Source: Prevotella sp. UBA7782
GTDB taxonomy: Bacteria > Bacteroidota > Bacteroidia > Bacteroidales > Bacteroidaceae
Direction: 5' to 3'
NCBI GenBank assembly: GCA_002480935.1
Contig: DLDC01000188.1
Coordinates: forward strand, 6,065 to 20,417
Length of the DNA: 14,353 nt
Under the pieces are notes generated by a model. The model saw nothing but the letters and a program-made list of their open reading frames with translations, was not told the origin of the DNA and ran no database searches. Numbering within the stretch: the first letter of the stretch is position 1; the number at the start of each line of letters is the position of its first letter. The position numbers were made by a program, and so were the translations under genes. This document shows, piece by piece, positions 1-6,874 of the stretch.

Positions 1-25
1 AAACCTAAAAGATAAAAAAGCTACT

Positions 26-1900
26 ATGCACAACTTAAAAACTAAAATCATCATCATGCTGATGGTGGCAGCAGCCGTTCTGCCTGCAACGGCCATCAAG
101 GTGCACACCATTGGCGACTCTACCATGGCCAATTATGACGAAGACGCCACCGTGACAAGGGGCTGGGCGCAGTACCTGCAACAGTTTCTCACGGGCCTGA
201 CTGTCAACAACCGGGGTAAGAACGGGGCCAGTTCGAAGAGCTTCTATGAGGAAGCGGCCTATTGGAAGAGCGTCAAGAAGCAACTGCAACCGGGCGATTA
301 CGTCTTCATACAGTTCGCCCACAACGACGAAAAGAGCAACGGCATGGACGGAGACTCCGTAAAAGCCTACTACACAAAGACCGGCGATGCGGCCAAGGCG
401 GCCACTACCGACTATCGGGGCACCACACCTTGGGGAACATATAAGGACTACCTGCGCAAGTACATCGCCGAGACGAGGGCGGCAGGATGCACTCCCGTAC
501 TGGTAAGTCCCATCTGCCGGATGTACTTTTCGGGCAATACCATCCGCCGAAATGGCCAGCACGACTTGGGAGACAACTTCAGCAAGCTCACCCCCAACGG
601 CATAATGACGGGCCAAAGCCTGCCTGCCAGCAACGACAGCATGGACTACGTGGCCCAGATGAAGGCTATTGCCAAGGAGCAAGGCGTGGCTTTCCTCGAC
701 CTGACCGAAGCAACTCGCAAGCTGTTTCTGAGCTATGGCGACACAAAATGCCACGAATTGTTGAGCGACGGCAACGGCAGCACGCATCTCAACACTATGG
801 GCGCTACGCTCATAGCGCGCCTTTGTGCCGAGCTGATGAGAGACAGTAACGTGCTGGCCGACCATGTTGCGCTGAGCAGCAAGCTGAGTGTAACCCCCGA
901 ACAAGGTGATATGGGCAAGGGATATAAAGGGCAGAAGCTCACCAAATCGTTTTCCCTGTCAGGCTTCAGCCTGCAACCGCAGAGCGGATTTATCTCTGTC
1001 TCAGCCTCAGACGGACTGCTTCTCTCGCACGGAAACACCGGTTGGAAAGACACATTGCAGGTGGCTTACACTGAGGGAACGTGCATCTCATCGTTTAATG
1101 TGCAGTGTTCGCTGAAACAAGAAGGAGACTTCAGCGGTCAGATTACCATTAAACAGAACAACCAAACCGTGGTTATACCCGTCACGGCCAGTGCGCTCTC
1201 ACTTGAAGGTGGGCAAGACGTGACCGCCTACTGGCGCTTGGAGAAGGACGACAGCTACGTGCTGAACGGTCCGGCAACCGTTCTGCCGGAGTCATGGCAG
1301 GGCATGTACGTGCAGAGATACAGCAATCCGAACGCCAAAACCGTATGGCCGGAGTGGACAGGATATGATGCCACGCGCAAGACACAGCGCAATTTGATAG
1401 TTGGCGACACATGGCCGGAGGGCGAAATAGACGAGGTGTCTACCCGATACATAGAGTTCGGCATCACGCCGGCCTTGGGCACGAAGCTCAACATCGACTC
1501 TATCGGCATGTTTGTATGCGGTTGCGGAGGCAACGGAATGCGCTGCCACGTGAGCTACTCCACCCAACCCGACTTTGCCAACCAGCATCTCATCTTCTCA
1601 CCTACTAAGATGCCGGCCAACAACATGCTGGAAGTATCAGCCAAGACGGTCATTGAGCTGCAGCCCAACGACACCCTTCGCGTGCGCATATACCCCTGGT
1701 ACACTGGCGAAGCCACAGGCAAGACCATCTGTCTGAGTGATGTCACCATTCACGGAAAAGCCATCGACCTTACCTCTAACGGTATTACAGCCTTGAAAAA
1801 AGAGTATAGCGACACAGCTTACTATACCCTTGACGGTCGGAAAGTGGTCACGCCCCGGCGTGGAATCTATATTCACCAAAGAAGGAAAGTGGTATTCTAA
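26..1900 (+). CDS. Exported SGNH-hydrolase, CE12-type rhamnogalacturonan acetylesterase with C-terminal beta domains
   Basis: Predicted to remove acetyl esters from pectin (rhamnogalacturonan) outside the cytoplasm. Residues 1-23 form a signal peptide (KTK, hydrophobic IIIMLMVAAAVL, then PATA). The SGNH fold follows at about 25-275: GDST motif with nucleophile Ser32, block II around NRGKNGAS (62-69), block III HND (99-101), and a block V histidine at His254 in STHLNTMGA. The Asp expected three residues before that His is Gly251; the nearest Asp is Asp248 (see findings). Residues about 290-395 look like an Ig-like beta domain and 400-590 like a jelly-roll. The last 26 residues (YYTLDGRKV...RGIYI...) form a tail shared with the next gene. 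Family enzymes are often about 250 residues, so over half of this 624-residue protein is accessory. The methylesterase gene starts 60 bp downstream, so co-transcription is likely. The family call is firm; the exact ester substrate is inferred from neighbours. Confidence 0.88.
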   Translation: MHNLKTKIIIMLMVAAAVLPATAIKVHTIGDSTMANYDEDATVTRGWAQYLQQFLTGLTVNNRGKNGASSKSFYEEAAYWKSVKKQLQPGDYVFIQFAHNDEKSNGMDGDSVKAYYTKTGDAAKAATTDYRGTTPWGTYKDYLRKYIAETRAAGCTPVLVSPICRMYFSGNTIRRNGQHDLGDNFSKLTPNGIMTGQSLPASNDSMDYVAQMKAIAKEQGVAFLDLTEATRKLFLSYGDTKCHELLSDGNGSTHLNTMGATLIARLCAELMRDSNVLADHVALSSKLSVTPEQGDMGKGYKGQKLTKSFSLSGFSLQPQSGFISVSASDGLLLSHGNTGWKDTLQVAYTEGTCISSFNVQCSLKQEGDFSGQITIKQNNQTVVIPVTASALSLEGGQDVTAYWRLEKDDSYVLNGPATVLPESWQGMYVQRYSNPNAKTVWPEWTGYDATRKTQRNLIVGDTWPEGEIDEVSTRYIEFGITPALGTKLNIDSIGMFVCGCGGNGMRCHVSYSTQPDFANQHLIFSPTKMPANNMLEVSAKTVIELQPNDTLRVRIYPWYTGEATGKTICLSDVTIHGKAIDLTSNGITALKKEYSDTAYYTLDGRKVVTPRRGIYIHQRRKVVF

Positions 1901-1960
1901 CCCGACGTGTAGCCTTCTCTTTACTTATAGAAAACACAAAACAAACAACAGAAAGCAAAT

Positions 1961-4900
1961 ATGAGAAACCTACAAACAATCTTTTTAGCCTTAGCCTTGC
2001 TATTGGGCGCAAGCCAGGCGGCACAGGCTCAGCAGCTAACGGCCACATGGGCACTCAGCCAAGGAGCCGAAAGTCCGACACAGGCCGCCCTATCCTCCGA
2101 CAACATATTGTCGTCTACGGGACTTAACATAGGCAGCGACTTGAGCGTGGTAGCCGCACAAAGCTCCGGCGGCGTGTCGTTCTACCGAGTTCAGCCTGCC
2201 ACAAGCAACGTGTCAGAAGACAGAGACGAGGATGCCGTAACCTTCATCCTGGTGCCCAAAAAGGGCATCAGCTTCCAGCTGACCCACTTTTCTATGAAGT
2301 CAGCACGCTTCGGCACCAACGGCGGACGCGTGGATGTGGTGGCTAAGGTAGGCGATACAGACGTCGAAGTAGCCAAAGACGTCTATCCGGCACGCAACAG
2401 CAACGACCCCGCAACGGGCTTTACGCTTACTGACACAGGCATTACAGCCCCGGCTTCGTCAGCCCCTATCTACATAAAACTGTATGTGCGCGGTCTGGGA
2501 AACACCAAACAGGTGGGCTTTGCTGATGTTGTTGTGACCGGCAACTATAGCGGAACGGCCATCGACGTGCCCTCCTACACACTCACAACGGCGCTTACGC
2601 CCAATGGAGCAGGCAACATTACCGTTACGCCAACGGCAGAAAAATACGATGAAGGCACCGAGATCACGGTGAGCGCAAGCGAGAATTTCGGCTTCCACTT
2701 CAACCATTGGGCCGACGAGAACGGGCAGGAGGTATCAACGAGCAATCCTTACACCTTCGCCATAAGCAAGAACACGACGCTTCAGGCCGTCTATACCGCC
2801 AAGCCGGTATATGCACTGAACGTCATAACCACCAACGGAGCGCACACTCATAGCGTGACCATCGAGCCCGAAGGACATGTCGTTGACGGCGTGCACCACT
2901 ACGAAGAGGGCACCCAGGTGAAGCTCACAGCCACCAACAACAAGCTTTTTACCTTCACCAACTGGGCTGATGACAATACCACACAGCCGGAACGCGTGGT
3001 GCAGATGACCTCTGACACCACTCTCACAGCCAACTATTCGGCCACAGACTACATAGTGGGCTGGGACCTATACGACATGAAACGTAGCGACGCGGCGGCC
3101 GACTATGCAGCCAACAGCGAGAATGCAGGGCTCCTGGTGCTGCGCAATGCCGCCGGCACAACAACGAGTTGGCTCGCCAGCATCATGAACGGACGCTACA
3201 GCGCACGCGTATGGAAGAGCCTCAAAGAGCAGAATTACTTTGAGATATCCTTCTCTACAACGGGCTATAAGAACGTGAAAGTGTCGGCAGCCGTAGGCGA
3301 TGACTACAACGGACACAGCATTAACAACATGCAGGTGAGCCTCGACGGCACCAATTATACCACAGTGGGCACCTTCAACCTGCCCAACCGCGGATGGGAC
3401 GAAGAGGAGTTTGCCCTGCCTGACTCATGCAGCAACCAGACCAAAGTGTGGGTTAGGTTCATGCCCGACTGGACTTCGCCAATGGCAGGAGTAGCCAGCG
3501 ACCTCGACGGAACGGCTGTTGCCGACATCTATGTGCTGGCCGACAACAATCTGGAAGACGACCATACGGCCCCCGTCTTGCTCTATTCACTGCCTGCCGA
3601 CCAGGCTTCGGGGGCGTCATCTGTGGGAAGTATCATCCTCGCCTTCAACGAAAAGATAACCACGGGCACCGGCTCAGCCACGCTGAACGGGCAAGAAGTG
3701 GAACCCACAGTGAGCGGCAAGACCGTCACCTATAAGTATTCTGGCCTGGCTTACGGCAGCCAGAACACCTTCAGCGTGCCCGCCGGAGCGATCACCGACA
3801 TAGCCGGCAACGCCTTTGAGGGCTGCACCATCTCCTTCAAAGTGATGGAGCGCACACAGCCCGAAGCCCGTCTTTACGATGCTGTCGTGGCACAAGACGC
3901 CTCAGGAGACTACACTTCGCTGCAAGCTGCCATCGACGCAGCACCCGCAAACCGTGTGAAGCCCTGGCTCATCTTCGTGAAGAAAGGCACTTATACCGGC
4001 CACGTCACCATTCCGGCCAATAAGCCTTACCTATATATAATAGGTCAGGGAAAGGACGAAGTTACCGTAAGCGACGACCGCACAAGCGGCAGCGGACAGT
4101 ACGGAATAAACGATGGGGCCACCATGGATATTGAAGCCGGCAACATATATCTTGAAGGCATCGACCTGATAAACGCATGGGGAGTAAGGCAAAACAACGG
4201 TCCGCAGGCTCTGGCCCTAGCTTCTAACGGCGACAGACTGGTGATGAACAAGATGAAACTGCGCTCCTATCAAGACACATGGTACACTGGTGGAAGCGAC
4301 ACACACCGTTCCTGGCTCACCAACAGCGTGCTGGAAGGCGCCGTAGACTTTGTATATGGCAAGGGAGATGTGCTGATAGAGAACAACACCGTGAACATTG
4401 TGCGCAAGAGCGGAGGCTATATCGTAGCCCCCAACCATGGAAAAGCAGCACAGTGGGGCTACGTTTTCCTCAACAACACAGTCACCGCACCTGGCGTACC
4501 CAGCGAAACCGACGTGTGGCTGGGCCGTCCCTGGCACGAGTATCCCAAGACGGTTTACATCAATACACGCTTCGAAGTGACCATACCCGCCACGGGATGG
4601 TTCAACCACATGGGCGGTCTGCCAGCGCTATGGGCTGAATATAACTCGATGGATGGCAACGGCAACCCTCTCGACTTGAGCAACCGCAACGACACATACT
4701 GGTATATGAACGGTACCGACACCATTTGGGGAAAGAGCCGCGAGACGGTGCTGACCGACCAAGAGGCAGCCACCTACACCCGCGACAATATCCTTCAGGG
4801 CAGCGACCAGTGGAACCCCACCGTGCTCACAGAGGCTTGCGCCTCGCCCAACCCCACGCTCACGGGCAGCAAGCTGAGCTGGTCGGCAGTGCCCTACGCC

Positions 4901-5206
4901 ATGTGCTACGTGGTGATGGAGGGCGATTCGGTGATAGGCTTTACCACCTCTACTACCTTCGACGTGCCATCCGCCACTGCAACCTACGCCGTAATGGCCG
5001 CCAATGAGTATGGCGGACTGAGCGCAAAGGGCAAGGCCACAGTGGGAACGGGTATCAGCGCACTGCCACAAACCACCCGGCAAGTTGTGGAAAAACACTA
5101 CTACAGCATCGACGGCAAGCAACTGAGCAGCCCAGCCAAAGGCTTCTGCATCACAAGGACCATCTATACAGATGGCACTGAAAGTGTAGAGAAAAGCCTA
5201 AGATAA
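1961..5206 (+). CDS. Multidomain exported pectin methylesterase (CE8)
   Basis: Hydrolyses methyl esters of homogalacturonan, exposing it to lyases and polygalacturonases. Signal peptide 1-24 (LALALLLGASQAAQA). Domains in order: N-terminal beta region (25-200); two divergent InlB-type repeats (about 205-282 and 284-360, each with an NHWAD/TNWAD motif and ending in T-T-L-x-A-x-Y); a beta-sandwich beginning GWDLYDMKRSD (365-528); a Big_5-like Ig domain (533-632, APVLLYSLPADQ...FNEKI); the CE8 right-handed beta-helix (about 640-905); an Fn3-like domain (950-1040); and a C-terminal tail (1047-1081). CE8 hallmarks are present: GPQALAL (747-753), YQDTW with Asp772, DFVYG with Asp796 as the likely nucleophile, and LGRPW (854-858). 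The usual GxYxE motif reads GTYTG (676-680), so its Glu is absent, but it is not one of the two catalytic Asps. At 1081 residues it is about three times a minimal CE8 enzyme. Confidence 0.93.
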   Translation: MRNLQTIFLALALLLGASQAAQAQQLTATWALSQGAESPTQAALSSDNILSSTGLNIGSDLSVVAAQSSGGVSFYRVQPATSNVSEDRDEDAVTFILVPKKGISFQLTHFSMKSARFGTNGGRVDVVAKVGDTDVEVAKDVYPARNSNDPATGFTLTDTGITAPASSAPIYIKLYVRGLGNTKQVGFADVVVTGNYSGTAIDVPSYTLTTALTPNGAGNITVTPTAEKYDEGTEITVSASENFGFHFNHWADENGQEVSTSNPYTFAISKNTTLQAVYTAKPVYALNVITTNGAHTHSVTIEPEGHVVDGVHHYEEGTQVKLTATNNKLFTFTNWADDNTTQPERVVQMTSDTTLTANYSATDYIVGWDLYDMKRSDAAADYAANSENAGLLVLRNAAGTTTSWLASIMNGRYSARVWKSLKEQNYFEISFSTTGYKNVKVSAAVGDDYNGHSINNMQVSLDGTNYTTVGTFNLPNRGWDEEEFALPDSCSNQTKVWVRFMPDWTSPMAGVASDLDGTAVADIYVLADNNLEDDHTAPVLLYSLPADQASGASSVGSIILAFNEKITTGTGSATLNGQEVEPTVSGKTVTYKYSGLAYGSQNTFSVPAGAITDIAGNAFEGCTISFKVMERTQPEARLYDAVVAQDASGDYTSLQAAIDAAPANRVKPWLIFVKKGTYTGHVTIPANKPYLYIIGQGKDEVTVSDDRTSGSGQYGINDGATMDIEAGNIYLEGIDLINAWGVRQNNGPQALALASNGDRLVMNKMKLRSYQDTWYTGGSDTHRSWLTNSVLEGAVDFVYGKGDVLIENNTVNIVRKSGGYIVAPNHGKAAQWGYVFLNNTVTAPGVPSETDVWLGRPWHEYPKTVYINTRFEVTIPATGWFNHMGGLPALWAEYNSMDGNGNPLDLSNRNDTYWYMNGTDTIWGKSRETVLTDQEAATYTRDNILQGSDQWNPTVLTEACASPNPTLTGSKLSWSAVPYAMCYVVMEGDSVIGFTTSTTFDVPSATATYAVMAANEYGGLSAKGKATVGTGISALPQTTRQVVEKHYYSIDGKQLSSPAKGFCITRTIYTDGTESVEKSLR

Positions 5207-5243
5207 ACCTTTCTGAGGTAAAATTATATCACTTGTTCTTTGT

Positions 5244-5292
5244 AAGTTCAAGGGTTTTGTGTACATTTACGGCCACAAAAACTCTTGAACTT
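5244..5292 (+). promoter_or_regulatory. Long imperfect inverted repeat with an embedded promoter-like -7 box upstream of mgtC
   Basis: Left arm AAGTTCAAGGGTTTTGTG (5244-5261) and right arm CACAAAAACTCTTGAACTT (5274-5292) are complementary along their whole length except for one G-U-type position and one unpaired base, with a 12-nt loop. Overlapping it is TTTG (5239-5242), 19 bp, then TACATTTA (5262-5269). This is close to the Bacteroidota promoter TTTG-N19-TAnnTTTG, differing only in the last base. If this promoter is used, transcription starts near 5276 and the leader to ATG 5293 is about 17 nt. For transcripts reading through from the methylesterase gene, the RNA would fold into an approximately 18-bp stem ending at that ATG. 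A terminator role is possible, but the T-run after it (ATGATTTTT) is offset by four bases. Confidence 0.5.
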
Positions 5293-5970
5293 ATGATTTT
5301 TCCATCAAACATGGAGTTTGTTCTCCGCATCTTCGTGGCTGCCATACTGGGCGGTGCCATTGGTTTGGAAAGAGAATACCGGGCCAAGGAGGCCGGATTT
5401 CGCACACATTTCCTTGTGGGTTTGGGCTCCGCGCTCTTCATGGTGCTGTCTCAATACGGCTTCAACGCGGCCCTGTCGCAGTTTGCCCACACCTCGTTCG
5501 ATCCCAGTAGAATAGCCTCTCAGGTGGTGACAGGCATCGGTTTCATCGGCGCCGGCACCATTATCTTCCAGAAACACGTTATTCGCGGACTCACCACAGC
5601 GGCCGGGCTGTGGGTGACATCGGCCATCGGACTCACCGCGGGAGCCGGTCTCTACCTGCTGTCTGTGGCCGCCACCATCATGGTTTTGCTGTGTTTGGAA
5701 ACCATGAACATCATTTTGCGTCGCTTCGGCACGCGGCAGATAGCCGTAACCTTCTCTTCTCACACACAAGAATCCGTGCAACGGGTGCTCGACTCGCTGC
5801 AAAGCGCCGACGTAGAGATAGACTCTTACAACATGAGCCAGCAAGACAGTGGCGGCAACAAGATGTATACCGTTACGATAGAGATGAAGATTAAGCGGGC
5901 AGACTATCAGCGGCACGTGCTGAAATTCATGAGAGAGTTTAACGGAGTGAGCGTGAAGAGCATAGAGTGA
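5293..5970 (+). CDS. MgtC/SapB family inner-membrane protein
   Basis: MgtC-family membrane protein; relatives are tied to growth at low Mg2+ and to control of membrane ATPase or transport, but the role here is unknown. The family's conserved blocks are present. The first membrane segment (FVLRIFVAAILGGAIG) runs into LEREYRAKEAGFRTHFLVGL, then RIASQVVTGIGFIGAGTI, then GLTTAAGLWVTSAIGLTAGA and a last hydrophobic stretch (LYLLSVAATIMVLLCL). This gives about four membrane spans, followed by a soluble tail of about 75 residues with an ACT-like alternation (RQIAVTFSSH...YTVTIEMKI). The frame is open upstream to a TTG at 5233, but that part lies inside an inverted repeat and promoter-like sequence, so I start at ATG 5293. 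ATG 5311 (MEFVLRIF...) is an equally good start and gives 219 residues. The stop is 8 bp from the convergent gene. No link to pectin is visible. Confidence 0.9.
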   Translation: MIFPSNMEFVLRIFVAAILGGAIGLEREYRAKEAGFRTHFLVGLGSALFMVLSQYGFNAALSQFAHTSFDPSRIASQVVTGIGFIGAGTIIFQKHVIRGLTTAAGLWVTSAIGLTAGAGLYLLSVAATIMVLLCLETMNIILRRFGTRQIAVTFSSHTQESVQRVLDSLQSADVEIDSYNMSQQDSGGNKMYTVTIEMKIKRADYQRHVLKFMREFNGVSVKSIE

Positions 5971-5978
5971 GCTGGGCA

Positions 5979-6386
5979 TCACGCAACCGTCATGGCATAA
6001 TAGTGCTTCCGAATAATCCATAAGCGCACCAGCCAAAGGGTAAAGAAGCCATAGCTCAGCACGTCATAAACCGTTGACCAGGGCTGTCCGATGTGCAAGA
6101 ACAGCGTTATGAACCAGTAGGCAAGGTCGATGTTGAACAGAGCGTTCCACCATTTCTCACGGTCGCCAACGGTCATCCGGCGTTCAGAAGCGGCATCCAA
6201 GCTCACCATAACCGAGCCTTCAATAAACCTGAAGCCCCCACTTCTGACGGTTACCTTATAGGTTCCGGCAGGCAGGCTGATGGCAATCGGCTGGCCTTTC
6301 ATCATGCACAAAGGCTGATTGTCTATACAAATGACGCGGGGAAGGGGCGGAAAACGCTTGCCCGGTTTTATGACTAAGAGTGACAT
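5979..6386 (-). CDS. Small membrane protein of unknown function with a PEGA-like N-terminal beta domain
   Basis: I do not recognise the family. The 135-residue protein has a beta-rich first half (about 15-72). It contains an ISLPAGTYKVTVRSGG stretch (36-51) that resembles the turn-strand of PEGA-type domains. Two hydrophobic segments follow (about 82-99, FNIDLAYWFITLFLHIG; and 106-125, VYDVLSYGFFTLWLVRLWII), then a short basic tail (RKHYY). There is no signal peptide, so the soluble half is probably cytoplasmic and the second half is a membrane hairpin anchor. The reading frame is intact with an ATG start. An exact -7 box sits just upstream at 6394-6401, making the transcript nearly leaderless. 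It converges with the MgtC gene, leaving 8 bp between stops and no visible terminator. The gene looks real because of its promoter box, its length and its transmembrane pattern. Confidence 0.7.
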   Translation of the reverse strand: MSLLVIKPGKRFPPLPRVICIDNQPLCMMKGQPIAISLPAGTYKVTVRSGGFRFIEGSVMVSLDAASERRMTVGDREKWWNALFNIDLAYWFITLFLHIGQPWSTVYDVLSYGFFTLWLVRLWIIRKHYYAMTVA

Positions 6387-6393
6387 AACGGTG

Positions 6394-6401
6394 CAAAGTT
6401 A
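6394..6401 (-). promoter_or_regulatory. Bacteroidota-type -7 box for the 5979-6386 gene
   Basis: Read on the - strand this is TAACTTTG, an exact match to TAnnTTTG, followed by C. The ATG at 6386 lies 7 nt beyond the box, so the transcript would be almost leaderless. I see no good -33 TTTG at the usual spacing, so the assignment rests on the -7 box and its position. Confidence 0.45.
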
Positions 6402-6801
6402 GCCATTTTTTCTGTAACGCGAGCCTGGTATCATACTTATTTCACCACGCCCTCTCATTGGTAATATTCCCTTACACCATGACGTTTGAAAAGCAAAAGA
6501 GGCCTCTTGAGCGCGCAAAAACGGCCATTTCGCAACGCAAAAGCGCCCATTTGGCGAGGCCAAAAGCCTATTTTGAAAGGCTCAGACGGGCGGTCTTGTA
6601 AGCCATTGAACACAAAGGCGTTGCACGAAAGGCTACTTCCCGACAGGGAAAAAGAGTCAGAATAAAGTTTGTTGACAATATGTGCAGGCCCTGCCCTACC
6701 CCATTTGAGCGCGGGGAACGGACAAGACTGGTATTTTACTTAGTGAATTTAAAATAATTACAAATAACATTAAAGTACACTATTCTTGCCAACTAAATGG
6801 C
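6402..6801. other. Intergenic region without a gene, about 400 bp
   Basis: No plausible coding region on either strand. It holds the four-unit 22-nt repeat at 6488-6575, described separately. It also has a small hairpin (TTCCC-GACA-GGGAA, 6637-6650) with no T-run, and a weak CCCC/GGGG pairing around 6700-6718. From about 6738 to 6801 the DNA becomes A+T-rich, as expected just upstream of a promoter. I see nothing else in it. Confidence 0.6.
6488..6575. repeat. Four tandem imperfect 22-nt repeats
   Basis: Four back-to-back units of exactly 22 nt occupy 6488-6509, 6510-6531, 6532-6553 and 6554-6575. Each has GC(C)AAAA near its middle, then a G/C core (GGCC, GCCC or GCC), then a T-rich end. Units two and three read AGCGCGCAAAAACGGCCATTTC and, nearly in parallel, G-C-A-A-C then GCAAAAGCGCCCATTTG. 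Unit four is shifted by one base internally. The units are degenerate and have no spacers, which excludes CRISPR. They do not encode a protein repeat in any good frame, and their function is unknown. Confidence 0.6.
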
Positions 6802-6809
6802 TATATTTG
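6802..6809 (+). promoter_or_regulatory. Bacteroidota-type -7 box for the Cys-rich protein gene
   Basis: TATATTTG is an exact TAnnTTTG match, followed by C. It predicts a start near 6816 and a leader of about 59 nt to ATG 6875. No convincing -33 TTTG is seen at 19-20 bp upstream. The box overlaps an in-frame ATG at 6797, which argues against that ATG as the translation start. Confidence 0.5.
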
Positions 6810-6874
6810 CATTCGTATTAAATAATCATGTCGCCTCGGGCGGCAAGAAAGTATTCCTCTTAATAAGAAAGAAA

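Noticed and set aside
35..904. A 289-codon open frame on the - strand inside the acetylesterase gene
   Set aside because: It is antisense to a clear SGNH-hydrolase coding region. The translation has no recognisable domain and is rich in the His/Val/Ala typical of reverse-strand shadows.
5244..5292. Invertible (phase-variable) promoter like those of Bacteroides capsule loci
   Set aside because: The arms are separated by only 12 bp, so inversion would flip just the loop. Invertible promoters span far more DNA, and no recombinase gene is nearby.
5233..5292. TTG at 5233 as start of the MgtC protein
   Set aside because: It would place the start inside promoter-like DNA and add 20 residues encoded by the inverted repeat. 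Family members begin close to the first membrane segment, matching ATG 5293 or 5311.
6488..6575. CRISPR array
   Set aside because: The repeats are directly adjacent without spacers and are degenerate, and no cas genes are present.
6637..6650. TTCCC-GACA-GGGAA hairpin as a terminator
   Set aside because: The stem is only five pairs, no T-run follows on either strand, and no gene ends nearby.
6797..6874. ATG at 6797 as start of the Cys-rich protein
   Set aside because: It would put 26 residues ahead of a textbook signal peptide and would overlap the -7 box.
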